A stretch of 5,047 nucleotides of DNA. Source: Streptomyces katrae. Lineage in GTDB: Bacteria; Actinomycetota; Actinomycetes; Streptomycetales; Streptomycetaceae. The translations under genes were made by a program, and so were the position numbers. This document shows positions 1-5,047 of the stretch, piece after piece. The stretch is from the NCBI RefSeq assembly GCF_000966975.1, contig NZ_JZWV01001029.1, positions 1-5,047 of the forward strand. Direction: 5' to 3'. The notes beneath the pieces are model-generated. The model saw nothing but the letters and a program-made list of their open reading frames with translations. It was not told the DNA's origin and did not search any database. The number at the start of each line of letters is the position of its first letter. The first letter of the stretch is position 1.

Positions 1-1711
1 CACCCCCGACGACCCGCGTCCCTCCGGCAGCGCGCCGGGCCGCCGCCCGGACCGGGAGCGGCTGCGCGCCCTGACGGCCTCGATGGGGCTGCCCGAGCTG
101 GTGGGCCAGCTGTTCGTGTCCCGGGCGTACGGGCACTCGGCGACCGACCCCGACCCGGCCGACGCCGACCTGAACCAGGCCCAGTTCGGGGTGCGCACCG
201 CCGCCGAACTGGTGGCCCGCTACCACCTCGGCGGGATCGTCTACTTCGCCTGGGCGCACAACACCCGCTCCCCGCACCAGATCGCCGCCCTCTCCAACGG
301 CCTCCAGCGGGCCGCGGCCGGCTCCGGCGCCGGGGTCCCGCTGCTGCTCTCCGTCGACCAGGAGCACGGGGCCGTCGCCCGGATCGGCCGGCCCGCGACC
401 CTGCTGCCGGGGGCGATGGCGCTCGGCGCGGGCGGCTCCCCCGCCGACGCCCGCCGGGCGGCCCGGGTGGCGGGGGCGGAGCTGGCCGCGCTGGGCATCC
501 GGCAGGACTACGCGCCGGTGGCCGACGTGAACGTGAATCCGGCCAATCCGGTGATCGGGGTGCGCTCCTTCGGCTCCGACCCGGACGCGGTCGCGGAGCT
601 GGCCGCCGCCCAGGTGCGCGGCTACCAGGGGGCGGGGGTGGCGGCGACGGCGAAGCACTTCCCGGGGCACGGGGACACCGAGACCGACAGCCACGTCGGA
701 CTGCCGGTGATGCGGCACAGCCGCGCCCAGTGGGAGGAGCTGGACGAGCCGCCGTTCCGGGCGGCCGTGGAGGCGGGCGCGGACGTGGTGATGACGGCGC
801 ACATCGTCTTCCCCGCGCTCGATCCCTCGGGGGACCCGGCCACCCTCTCGCGGCCGATCGTGACCGGCATCCTGCGCGAACGCCTGGGCTTCCGGGGAGT
901 GGTGGTGACCGACGCCCTCGACATGGCGGGGGTCCGCCAGAAGTACGGGGACGACCGGGTGCCGGTACTGGCCCTGAAGGCGGGCTGCGACCAGCTGCTG
1001 AACGCGCCCGACCTGGGGCTGGCGTACCGCAGCGTGCTGGCGGCCGTCGGATCGGGCGAGCTCACCCGGGAGCGGATCGAGGAGTCGGTGCTGCGGATCC
1101 TGGAGGTCAAGGCCCGCCGGGGCCTGTTCGACGACCCGTACGCCGACGAGGAGCGGGTGGACGCGGTGGTGGGCACCGGGGAGCACCTGGCGGCGGCCGA
1201 CACGATCGCGGCCGGTACGACCACCCTGCTGGCCAATCCGCGCGGGCTGCTGCCCCTGGACGCGGCTTCCGGGCCCCGGCTGCTGGTGACGGGCGCCGAG
1301 CCGCCCTCCCCCACGGGCACGACGGGACCTCCCGTGCAGGTCCTCGCGCGGGAGCTGACGGCCCTGGGCTGCCGGGCGCAGGCCCTGTCCGCCGATCAGG
1401 CGGTGGCGGCCGCGCCGGGCCACGCGGCGGTGGTGGTGTGCACGTACAACGTCCCGGAGGGGGAGAGCCCGCAGCGCACGCTGGTGGCGGACCTGGTCGC
1501 GACGGGCGTCCCGGTGGTGCTGGTGGCGGTCCGCAATCCGTACGACCCGGCCCGGCTGCCGGAGTGCGCGGCCGAGGTGGCCACGTACACCTGGACGGAC
1601 GTGGAACTGCGGGCGGCTGCCCGGGTGCTGACGGGGGCGCGGCGGCCGTCCGGCCGGCTCCCCGTCCCCGTCCCGGGCCGCTATCCGCTGGGCCACGGGC
1701 TGGAGTACTGA
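1..1711 (+). CDS. GH3 beta-N-acetylglucosaminidase (NagZ-type), 5' partial
   Basis: Glycoside hydrolase family 3 enzyme that should remove terminal N-acetylglucosamine from chitin or peptidoglycan fragments. Counting from the Met at 83, the TIM barrel covers roughly residues 1-345 and a Rossmann-like C-terminal domain about 370-542. Motifs seen are VDQEHG (D92), RSFG (R161), KHFPGHGDT (K191-H192) followed by D202-S-H204, and VVTDALDM (D277). From family knowledge, the D-x-H dyad is the acid/base typical of NagZ-type GH3 enzymes and D277 is the nucleophile, so the active site looks intact. The frame is open to base 2, no Shine-Dalgarno precedes the ATG at 83, and that Met falls inside the first barrel helix (ALTASMGLPELVGQLFV). 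The true start is therefore inferred to lie outside the window, probably with a signal peptide as in Streptomyces relatives. The C-terminus is complete (PLGHGLEY, TGA). It is convergent with the peptidase gene. Family assignment is very sure; exact substrate and secretion are not. Confidence 0.93.
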   Translation, partial: TPDDPRPSGSAPGRRPDRERLRALTASMGLPELVGQLFVSRAYGHSATDPDPADADLNQAQFGVRTAAELVARYHLGGIVYFAWAHNTRSPHQIAALSNGLQRAAAGSGAGVPLLLSVDQEHGAVARIGRPATLLPGAMALGAGGSPADARRAARVAGAELAALGIRQDYAPVADVNVNPANPVIGVRSFGSDPDAVAELAAAQVRGYQGAGVAATAKHFPGHGDTETDSHVGLPVMRHSRAQWEELDEPPFRAAVEAGADVVMTAHIVFPALDPSGDPATLSRPIVTGILRERLGFRGVVVTDALDMAGVRQKYGDDRVPVLALKAGCDQLLNAPDLGLAYRSVLAAVGSGELTRERIEESVLRILEVKARRGLFDDPYADEERVDAVVGTGEHLAAADTIAAGTTTLLANPRGLLPLDAASGPRLLVTGAEPPSPTGTTGPPVQVLARELTALGCRAQALSADQAVAAAPGHAAVVVCTYNVPEGESPQRTLVADLVATGVPVVLVAVRNPYDPARLPECAAEVATYTWTDVELRAAARVLTGARRPSGRLPVPVPGRYPLGHGLEY

Positions 1712-1717
1712 CGCACC

Positions 1718-1742
1718 CCGGCCCGCGGCCCCGCGGGTCCGG
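1718..1742. terminator. GC-rich hairpin between convergent genes, likely bidirectional terminator
   Basis: CCGG (1718-1721) plus CCCGCG (1722-1727) pair with CGCGGG (1732-1737) and CCGG (1739-1742). This gives ten G-C pairs around a four-base loop, with T1738 as a single bulge. It lies just after the GH3 stop (1709-1711) and just beyond the peptidase stop (1755-1757 on the other strand), in the only gap between the two convergent genes. There is no U-tract on either side, which is common for actinomycete terminators. The pairing is seen directly; the terminator role is inferred from position. Confidence 0.6.
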
Positions 1743-1754
1743 CCACGGCTACGG

Positions 1755-3227
1755 CTACGGCCGCAGGGAGTCGTGGCGCAGGTCGGTCCGGTCGAGCTCC
1801 GGGTCCGGTGCGGCCAGCGGGGCCGGCTGCGGGGCGGCCTTCGCCGCGTCCGACGCGCTCGCGGCGGGGGCGACTCCGGCCCACTGCTGGATCCGTGCGG
1901 TGGCCAGGGCCTTCTCGCCGTCCTGGAGCTTGGAGACGTTGGCCCCGTGGTTGGCGCCCGGTGCGATCATCACGTAGCTGTCGGTCGCCCCGTAGCCGAT
2001 GTGGAAGGGCTCGGCGCCCCACGGGTCGTTCTGCCCGTACACGAACAGCATCTGGTGGGCGTTGTTCCGCACCCAGTTGTCCACGTCCGCCATGGCCCCC
2101 GGCTGGAAGGCCATGGGGATGTCGCGCGGGACGAAGCTGCGCGGCGGCTGGTAGCCGTAGCGGCTCAGGTCCTTGAGCCAGGGCTGCTTGATGTCGGGCG
2201 AGCCGAGCTGGGTGCCGGCCTGGTAGTAGTACGGCGTGAACGTCTCCAGGCCCTGGTCGGCGTAGGCCGAGAAGCCGGAGATGGTGTCGACGCTGTCCCA
2301 GATCTGCTGGTCGGTCGCGGTCTTGGCGTCCGGGATCGTCCCGCAGTCGGAGAGCAGGCTGTACTGCCAGAAGGCCCAGGTGTAGTCGAGGACGACGGCC
2401 TCGAAGGACTTGTCCAGGCTGCCGACGGTGTTGAAGGTCCAGCCGTTGGCGGCCGCGGCCTCCTTGTACTTGGCCTCCAGCGGCTCGCGGCGGATCAGGG
2501 CCTCGCGCTGGACGGCGGCCAGCTTGTCCCGGCACTCCTTGGTGCCGACCTTGGTGAAGAACCGGTCGTAGGCCGAGTCCTCCTTGTTGACCACGTCGTT
2601 GGGCGCGACGTAGGCGACCACGCCGTCCATGTCGCGCGGGTAGAAGCGCTCGAAGTACGTCGCCGTCATGCCGCCCTTGCTGGCGCCGGTGGCGAGCCAG
2701 TTCTTCGTGTAGATCTTCTTCAGGGCGGTGAAGATGCGGTGCTGGTCGCTGGCGGCCTGCCAGATGTCGAGCTTCGACCAGTCCGCCGGATCGGGGCGGG
2801 ACGGGTTGAAGAATCGATACTCCATGGACACCTGGTTGCCGTCGACTATGGTCGTCGGCTCGGCGCGGCGCGGGTTGGTGTTGACGTTGTAGCCGGAGGT
2901 GTAGAACACGGTCGGCCGGGACTCGTCCTTGTGCAGCAGGGTGATGCGCTGCTTGAAGGTGCCCTTCGACGGCTGCCGGTGGTCGATCGGCTGCTCGTAG
3001 TTCAGTACGAAGAACCGGTAGCCGGGGTACGGCTTCTCCTCGATCAGGCTCATGCCCGGGATGGCGAGGATCCGGTCCTTGATGTCCGCGGTGGCGCCCT
3101 GCCCCGCGGTGGTCGGCGCGGCGGCGGCCGGCTCGGCGGCGGTGGCCGCCTGAGCCGTCAGGCCGGCCGAGCCGAAGGTGCCGATGAGCACCGTGAGCGG
3201 CAGCAGCCGGCCAAGCGTCTTGCGCAT
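1755..3227 (-). CDS. Secreted S37 family tripeptidyl aminopeptidase (PS-10 / PTP type)
   Basis: A 490-residue alpha/beta-hydrolase serine peptidase resembling MEROPS S37 enzymes, which release N-terminal tri- or tetrapeptides outside the cell (the prolyl tri/tetrapeptidyl aminopeptidase of Streptomyces mobaraensis is of this kind). Residues 1-27 form a Sec signal peptide: basic MRKTLGR, a hydrophobic core, and likely cleavage near AQA-AT or ATA-AE. The nucleophile elbow is GASKGGM with S183. D401 (GQNDPWG) and H427 (GANHGAN) complete a plausible triad in the expected order. Two cysteines in the middle (KEC, SDC) could form a disulfide. An Ala/Pro-rich stretch (about 453-474) precedes a charged tail ending LRP. 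The ATG at 3227 is chosen because GGGGAGAG lies about five bases upstream and the signal peptide starts there. Length and motifs look intact. It lies downstream of, and on the same strand as, the SapA-like gene, but the gap appears to hold its own promoter. Family is confident; P1 preference is unknown. Confidence 0.92.
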   Translation of the reverse strand: MRKTLGRLLPLTVLIGTFGSAGLTAQAATAAEPAAAAPTTAGQGATADIKDRILAIPGMSLIEEKPYPGYRFFVLNYEQPIDHRQPSKGTFKQRITLLHKDESRPTVFYTSGYNVNTNPRRAEPTTIVDGNQVSMEYRFFNPSRPDPADWSKLDIWQAASDQHRIFTALKKIYTKNWLATGASKGGMTATYFERFYPRDMDGVVAYVAPNDVVNKEDSAYDRFFTKVGTKECRDKLAAVQREALIRREPLEAKYKEAAAANGWTFNTVGSLDKSFEAVVLDYTWAFWQYSLLSDCGTIPDAKTATDQQIWDSVDTISGFSAYADQGLETFTPYYYQAGTQLGSPDIKQPWLKDLSRYGYQPPRSFVPRDIPMAFQPGAMADVDNWVRNNAHQMLFVYGQNDPWGAEPFHIGYGATDSYVMIAPGANHGANVSKLQDGEKALATARIQQWAGVAPAASASDAAKAAPQPAPLAAPDPELDRTDLRHDSLRP

Positions 3228-3230
3228 GCA

Positions 3231-3238
3231 CTCTCCCC
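3231..3238 (-). promoter_or_regulatory. Ribosome binding site of the S37 peptidase
   Basis: On the minus strand the bases read GGGGAGAG, with the GGAG core five bases before the ATG at 3227. This strong Shine-Dalgarno match fixes the start of the peptidase and its signal peptide. Confidence 0.75.
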
Positions 3239-3258
3239 ATTCGGTCCACTGGTGGTCG

Positions 3259-3292
3259 CCGTGAACCTAGCGGGGTCAACACGCCCGTGAAC
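3259..3292 (+). repeat. Direct repeat pair CCGTGAAC upstream of the peptidase
   Basis: CCGTGAAC occurs exactly at 3259-3266 and 3285-3292, 26 bases apart start to start, in the short gap between the SapA-like and peptidase genes. One copy overlaps the proposed -10 box and the other the proposed -35 box. It could be a paired regulator site, or chance in GC-rich sequence. Confidence 0.35.
3264..3291 (-). promoter_or_regulatory. Candidate promoter of the S37 peptidase
   Basis: Reading the minus strand, TTCACG (3291-3286) is a four-of-six match to a vegetative -35 box. A 16-base spacer separates it from TAGGTT (3269-3264), which fits the TAnnnT form of a -10 box. Transcription would start near 3257, giving a leader of about 30 bases before the ATG. 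The same bases lie inside an 8-bp direct repeat (CCGTGAAC on the plus strand at 3259-3266 and 3285-3292), so a regulator may bind here. Inferred from consensus only. Confidence 0.35.
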
Positions 3293-3313
3293 AGTACTGG
3301 TTGGGCCGCTGCG

Positions 3314-3724
3314 TCAGCACAGGATCCAGCCGGATTCCACGGATCCGGCCGCGACGCCCCCCTTTACATACACACACCGGCTGATCGCACCCACGGTGAC
3401 GGGGCCCGCATAGCGGGTGAATTGCCCCGCATCGCCCACCGGGACGCCGCCGCGCGGCTGAACGCTCACCGCGAGGTGGCGGCGCTCCCCCGGGTGCAGG
3501 GCGACGTTCACCGCGCAGACCTGCGTCCGGCTCCTGTACACGCGCACCTCGGCATCCGGCAGCGGCAGCGTGGCCACCAGCCCGCCCGGGCATCCGCCGG
3601 TGGCGGCCGCCGCCTGCGGCGCCGCGGCGAACACCCCGCCGACGGCCAGCCACAGCGCCGCCCCGAACACCCCGAGGGAGACCCCCCGCGCCCGCGCCCC
3701 GCGCGCCTTCCACCCCTGGAACAC
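3314..3724 (-). CDS. Small secreted four-cysteine protein, spore-associated protein A-like
   Basis: A 136-residue product read from the GTG at 3724. Residues 1-14 are basic (MFQGWKARGARARG), followed by a hydrophobic stretch and an Ala-rich cleavage region (APQAAAA, about 36-42), as in a Sec signal peptide. The mature part has exactly four cysteines (45, 70, 117, 136), enough for two disulfides. The C-terminal pattern YAGPV, then RCVYVKGG, then SGW-x-x-C at the very end matches what I recall of Streptomyces spore-associated protein A (SapA) relatives, whose molecular function is unknown. The same frame is open to a GTG at 3784, which would give 156 residues. That start lacks a Shine-Dalgarno, and the extra 20 residues would be encoded by the palindrome cluster. 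The 3724 GTG follows the purine run GGGGGGCAGG, so it is preferred. It diverges from the EF-hand gene. A secreted small protein is likely; the SapA relationship rests on pattern memory. Confidence 0.7.
   Translation of the reverse strand: MFQGWKARGARARGVSLGVFGAALWLAVGGVFAAAPQAAAATGGCPGGLVATLPLPDAEVRVYRSRTQVCAVNVALHPGERRHLAVSVQPRGGVPVGDAGQFTRYAGPVTVGAISRCVYVKGGVAAGSVESGWILC
3329..3349 (-). other. Perfect 7-bp hairpin at the 3' end of the SapA-like gene
   Basis: GCCGGAT (3329-3335) and ATCCGGC (3343-3349) are exact inverted repeats around a seven-base loop. They lie within the last codons of the SapA-like gene, about 13 bases before its stop. No other clear hairpin follows before the peptidase promoter region. 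It may slow or end transcription, or stabilise the mRNA 3' end; the position inside coding sequence makes chance possible. Confidence 0.3.
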
Positions 3725-3740
3725 CCTGCCCCCCGATCGG

Positions 3741-3771
3741 TCGTACGCAATACGTACTGACGTACGTACGA
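3741..3771. promoter_or_regulatory. Cluster of CGTACG/TACGTA palindromes, candidate operator
   Basis: Within 31 bases there are CGTACG at 3742-3747, TACGTA at 3751-3756, CGTACG at 3761-3766, TACGTA at 3763-3768 and CGTACG at 3765-3770. The outer ends form an inverted repeat, TCGTACG (3741-3747) and CGTACGA (3765-3771), centred on 3756. Palindrome centres at about 3744.5, 3753.5 and 3763.5 are roughly one helical turn apart. The cluster lies between the divergent SapA-like and EF-hand genes, and its lower GC content stands out from its flanks. The palindromes are seen directly. An operator for a dimeric repressor such as a TetR-family protein is an inference. Confidence 0.5.
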
Positions 3772-3791
3772 CGCGCCTGGTCACCGGAAGG

Positions 3792-3797
3792 TTGCAC
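3792..3797 (+). promoter_or_regulatory. Possible -35 box of the EF-hand gene
   Basis: TTGCAC matches TTGACA at four of six positions and lies about 53 bases before the EF-hand start codon. No TAnnnT element is found 16-18 bases downstream (the bases there are around CCGAATGC), so this is only half a promoter. An alternative sigma factor is possible. The rest of the 125-base divergent gap holds the palindrome cluster, an 8-bp palindrome CCGATCGG (3733-3740) and the ribosome binding sites. Confidence 0.2.
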
Positions 3798-3833
3798 TAC
3801 CCTGGGCGATCGACCGAATGCCCACCGTAATCA

Positions 3834-3840
3834 CGAAAGG
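3834..3840 (+). promoter_or_regulatory. Ribosome binding site of the EF-hand gene
   Basis: CGAAAGG lies nine bases before the ATG at 3850. Spacing and purine content fit a usual Streptomyces Shine-Dalgarno and support this start codon. Confidence 0.6.
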
Positions 3841-3849
3841 CGTCCTCCC

Positions 3850-4404
3850 ATGACGACCGACCTGCTCGACCGGAAGCTGGAGCGCGCGTTCGCGCACCTG
3901 GACGCCGACGACAACGGCGTGATCGACGAGAAGGACATGATCGCGCTCGGCTCCCGGCTGCTGACGGCGCTGGCCGAACCCGCCGACTCCCCCAAGGCCG
4001 CCGAGGTCTTCCGCGGACTCACCGACTTCTGGGTGGACCTCTTCAACGAGCTGGGCGTGGGCCAGGACCAGAAGCTGACGCCCGAGCAGTACCGGGACGG
4101 GATGACCCGCCTCTACAAGGACGGCGGCCCGGCGTACGAGAAGTCGTTCCGGCCGATGATGAAGGCGATGCTCACGGTGGTGGACACCAACGGGGACGGG
4201 CACATCAGCCCCGAGGAGTTCCACAAGGCGCAGCTGGCCTTCGACACCCGGCTGGAGCCGGCCGCCGCGGACGCCCTCTTCGAGCGGATCGACAAGAACC
4301 ACGACGGGTACCTGTCGGTGGACGAACTCCTCGACGCGGTACGCGAGTACTACACCGGTGAAGACGAGGACGCCCCGGGCAATCTGCTCTTCGGCGAGCT
4401 CTGA
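3850..4404 (+). CDS. Calerythrin-like EF-hand calcium-binding protein
   Basis: A 184-residue cytosolic protein with no signal peptide or membrane segment. Three canonical 12-residue calcium loops are visible: D18-A-D20-D-N22-G-V-I-D-E-K-D29, D112-T-N-G-D-G-H-I-S-P-E-E123 and D148-K-N-H-D-G-Y-L-S-V-D-E159. A fourth, degenerate hand sits around residues 66-81 (NELGVGQDQKLTPEQY) and lacks the acidic ligands. This arrangement of one active hand, one dead hand and two active hands, together with the length and the GVG/LT-EQ wording of hand two, matches calerythrin of Saccharopolyspora erythraea and the related Streptomyces Cab proteins. Loop one ends in Asp rather than Glu, which may weaken or alter ion binding; calerythrin shares this. 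Such proteins are thought to buffer or sense calcium; no partner is evident. The start is supported by CGAAAGG nine bases upstream. It diverges from the SapA-like gene across a palindrome-rich region and converges on the ABC exporter gene. Confidence 0.93.
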   Translation: MTTDLLDRKLERAFAHLDADDNGVIDEKDMIALGSRLLTALAEPADSPKAAEVFRGLTDFWVDLFNELGVGQDQKLTPEQYRDGMTRLYKDGGPAYEKSFRPMMKAMLTVVDTNGDGHISPEEFHKAQLAFDTRLEPAAADALFERIDKNHDGYLSVDELLDAVREYYTGEDEDAPGNLLFGEL

Positions 4405-4430
4405 TACCCGGGGCGTACTCCAGACGGGTG
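4405..4430. terminator. Weak hairpin between EF-hand and ABC exporter genes
   Basis: TACCCG (4405-4410) can pair with CGGGTG (4425-4430), giving five Watson-Crick pairs plus one T-G wobble around a 14-base loop. It fills the 29-base gap between the two convergent stop codons. The stem is short, so it may be a poor terminator; the role is inferred from position alone. Confidence 0.25.
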
Positions 4431-4433
4431 CGC

Positions 4434-5047
4434 CTACGCGGCGGCGGCCGGCTCCTCCTCGCCCGCGAAGGTCCGCCACAGCACGGAGTACCGGCCGCCC
4501 TTGGCCAGCAGTTCGGCGTGGCTGCCGTCCTCGACGACCCGGCCGCGCTCCATGACCACCACCCGGTCCGCGCGGGCGGCGGTGGTCAGCCGGTGCGCGA
4601 CCACCAGGGTGGTGCGCTTGCCCGCCAGCCGGTCGGTGGCCTGGTTGACCTGGGCCTCGGTGGCCAGGTCCAGGGCGGCGGTGGCCTCGTCGAGCAGCAG
4701 TACGTCCGGGTCGACCAGCTCGGCGCGGGCCAGTGCGATCAGCTGCCGCTGGCCCGCGGAGAGGTTGCGGCCGCGCTCGGTGACGGTGTGCAGGTAGCCG
4801 CCGTCGAGGGTGGCGATCATGTCGTGGGCGCCGACCGCGCGGGCGGCCGCCTCCACCTCGGCGTCCGAGGCCTCCGGCCGCCCGTAGGCGATGGCGTCGC
4901 GGACCGTCCCCGGGAAGAGGTACGACTCCTGGGGGACGACCCCCAGCCGGTGGCGGTACGCCGTCAGGTCCAGCTCCCGCAGGTCGGTGCCGTCGGCGGT
5001 GACCCGGCCCGAGGTCGGGTCGTAGAACCGGGCCACCATCTTGACCA
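4434..5047 (-). CDS. ABC exporter ATPase, C-terminal nucleotide-binding domain, 5' partial
   Basis: C-terminal end of an exporter-type ABC protein (MsbA/multidrug class), which uses ATP to move a substrate out across the cell membrane. Seen in order on the minus strand: KMVARFYDPTSG, which normally follows Walker A directly; Q-loop VVPQESYLF (Gln at 4931-4929); signature LSAGQ (4763-4749); Walker B DVLLLDE (4706-4686, catalytic Glu 4688-4686); D-loop ALD; and H-loop AHR (His 4595-4593). All key residues inside the window are present. The signature is LSAGQ rather than the commoner LSGGQ. Walker A and the membrane domain lie beyond the right edge, and the frame is open to the edge, so the Met at 5039 is internal. 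After the usual RYSVLWRTF end it finishes with a short acidic and poly-Ala tail (EEEPAAAA, TAG). Substrate cannot be told. It could be one half of a heterodimer or the last domain of a fused double exporter. Confidence 0.93.
   Translation of the reverse strand, partial: VKMVARFYDPTSGRVTADGTDLRELDLTAYRHRLGVVPQESYLFPGTVRDAIAYGRPEASDAEVEAAARAVGAHDMIATLDGGYLHTVTERGRNLSAGQRQLIALARAELVDPDVLLLDEATAALDLATEAQVNQATDRLAGKRTTLVVAHRLTTAARADRVVVMERGRVVEDGSHAELLAKGGRYSVLWRTFAGEEEPAAAA

Noticed and set aside
730..1977. Plus-strand open frame inside the GH3 gene running into the next gene
   Set aside because: Gly/Arg/Ala-rich composition, overlaps two well-supported genes and crosses the terminator hairpin; a shadow frame.
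1681..3282. Long open frame on the minus strand overlapping the whole peptidase gene in another frame
   Set aside because: Its translation is Arg/Pro/Gly/His-rich with no domain. It is the usual GC-bias shadow of the peptidase frame, which has a signal peptide, triad and Shine-Dalgarno.
1773..3290. Long open frame on the plus strand antisense to the peptidase
   Set aside because: Low-complexity Val/Gly/Arg/Leu translation with no motif or ribosome binding site; explained by strong third-position GC in the real gene opposite.
3287..3760. Plus-strand open frame opposite the SapA-like gene
   Set aside because: The opposite strand has a signal peptide, four spaced cysteines and a family-like C-terminus. 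This frame is His/Arg/Pro-rich with no recognisable feature.
3745..3779. Minus-strand vegetative promoter for the SapA-like gene within the palindromes
   Set aside because: TACGTA at 3756-3751 loosely resembles a -10 box, but no -35-like hexamer occurs 16-18 bases upstream on that strand (the bases there read near CAGGCG), so no promoter is claimed.
3781..4479. Minus-strand open frame opposite the EF-hand gene
   Set aside because: The EF-hand loops on the plus strand are unmistakable, and the antisense translation is Val/Gly/Leu/Arg low complexity.
1..5047. Mobile element, CRISPR array, tRNA/rRNA or defence system
   Set aside because: I saw no transposase or integrase motif, repeat-spacer pattern, cloverleaf with conserved T-loop sequence, or defence-type domain. 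All coding space is taken by five ordinary actinomycete families.

Overview
The window is very GC-rich (well above 70% by eye), with near-universal G/C at third codon positions. Every recognisable protein resembles a Streptomyces-type family: a secreted GH3 glucosaminidase with DQEHG, RSFG and KHFPGHGDT motifs, an S37 tripeptidyl aminopeptidase, a spore-associated-protein-A-like small secreted protein, a calerythrin-like EF-hand protein, and an ABC exporter ATPase with an LSAGQ signature. The source is most likely the chromosome of Streptomyces or a close relative. I saw no mobile element, CRISPR array, RNA gene or sign of recent transfer, and the genes are packed with short spacers.

Layout. 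(1) Positions 1-1711, plus strand: 3' part of a GH3 beta-N-acetylglucosaminidase whose start lies left of the window. (2) Positions 1755-3227, minus strand: a complete secreted S37 (PS-10 / tripeptidyl aminopeptidase type) serine peptidase, convergent with gene 1 across a 43-bp gap. The gap holds a strong GC hairpin that could terminate both transcripts. (3) Positions 3314-3724, minus strand: a small secreted four-cysteine protein resembling spore-associated protein A. It is separated from the peptidase by 86-odd bases that carry a plausible promoter and direct repeats. (4) Positions 3725-3849: a divergent intergenic region containing a cluster of CGTACG/TACGTA palindromes, probably an operator. 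(5) Positions 3850-4404, plus strand: a calerythrin-like EF-hand calcium-binding protein. (6) Positions 4434-5047, minus strand: the C-terminal nucleotide-binding domain of an ABC exporter, which runs off the right edge and is convergent with the EF-hand gene.

How they might work together. Three of the five proteins are exported or probably exported: the glucosaminidase (from family knowledge, since its N-terminus is outside the window), the peptidase and the SapA-like protein. The first two fit extracellular recycling of amino sugars and peptides. The SapA-like and EF-hand genes diverge from one shared, palindrome-rich control region, and this is the most interesting local relationship. It hints at co-regulation, perhaps during development, but the sequence alone does not prove it. 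I did not find convincing evidence of a wholly new system. The best leads are the palindrome cluster at 3741-3771, the start-codon choice of the SapA-like gene, and the hairpins and repeats between genes.
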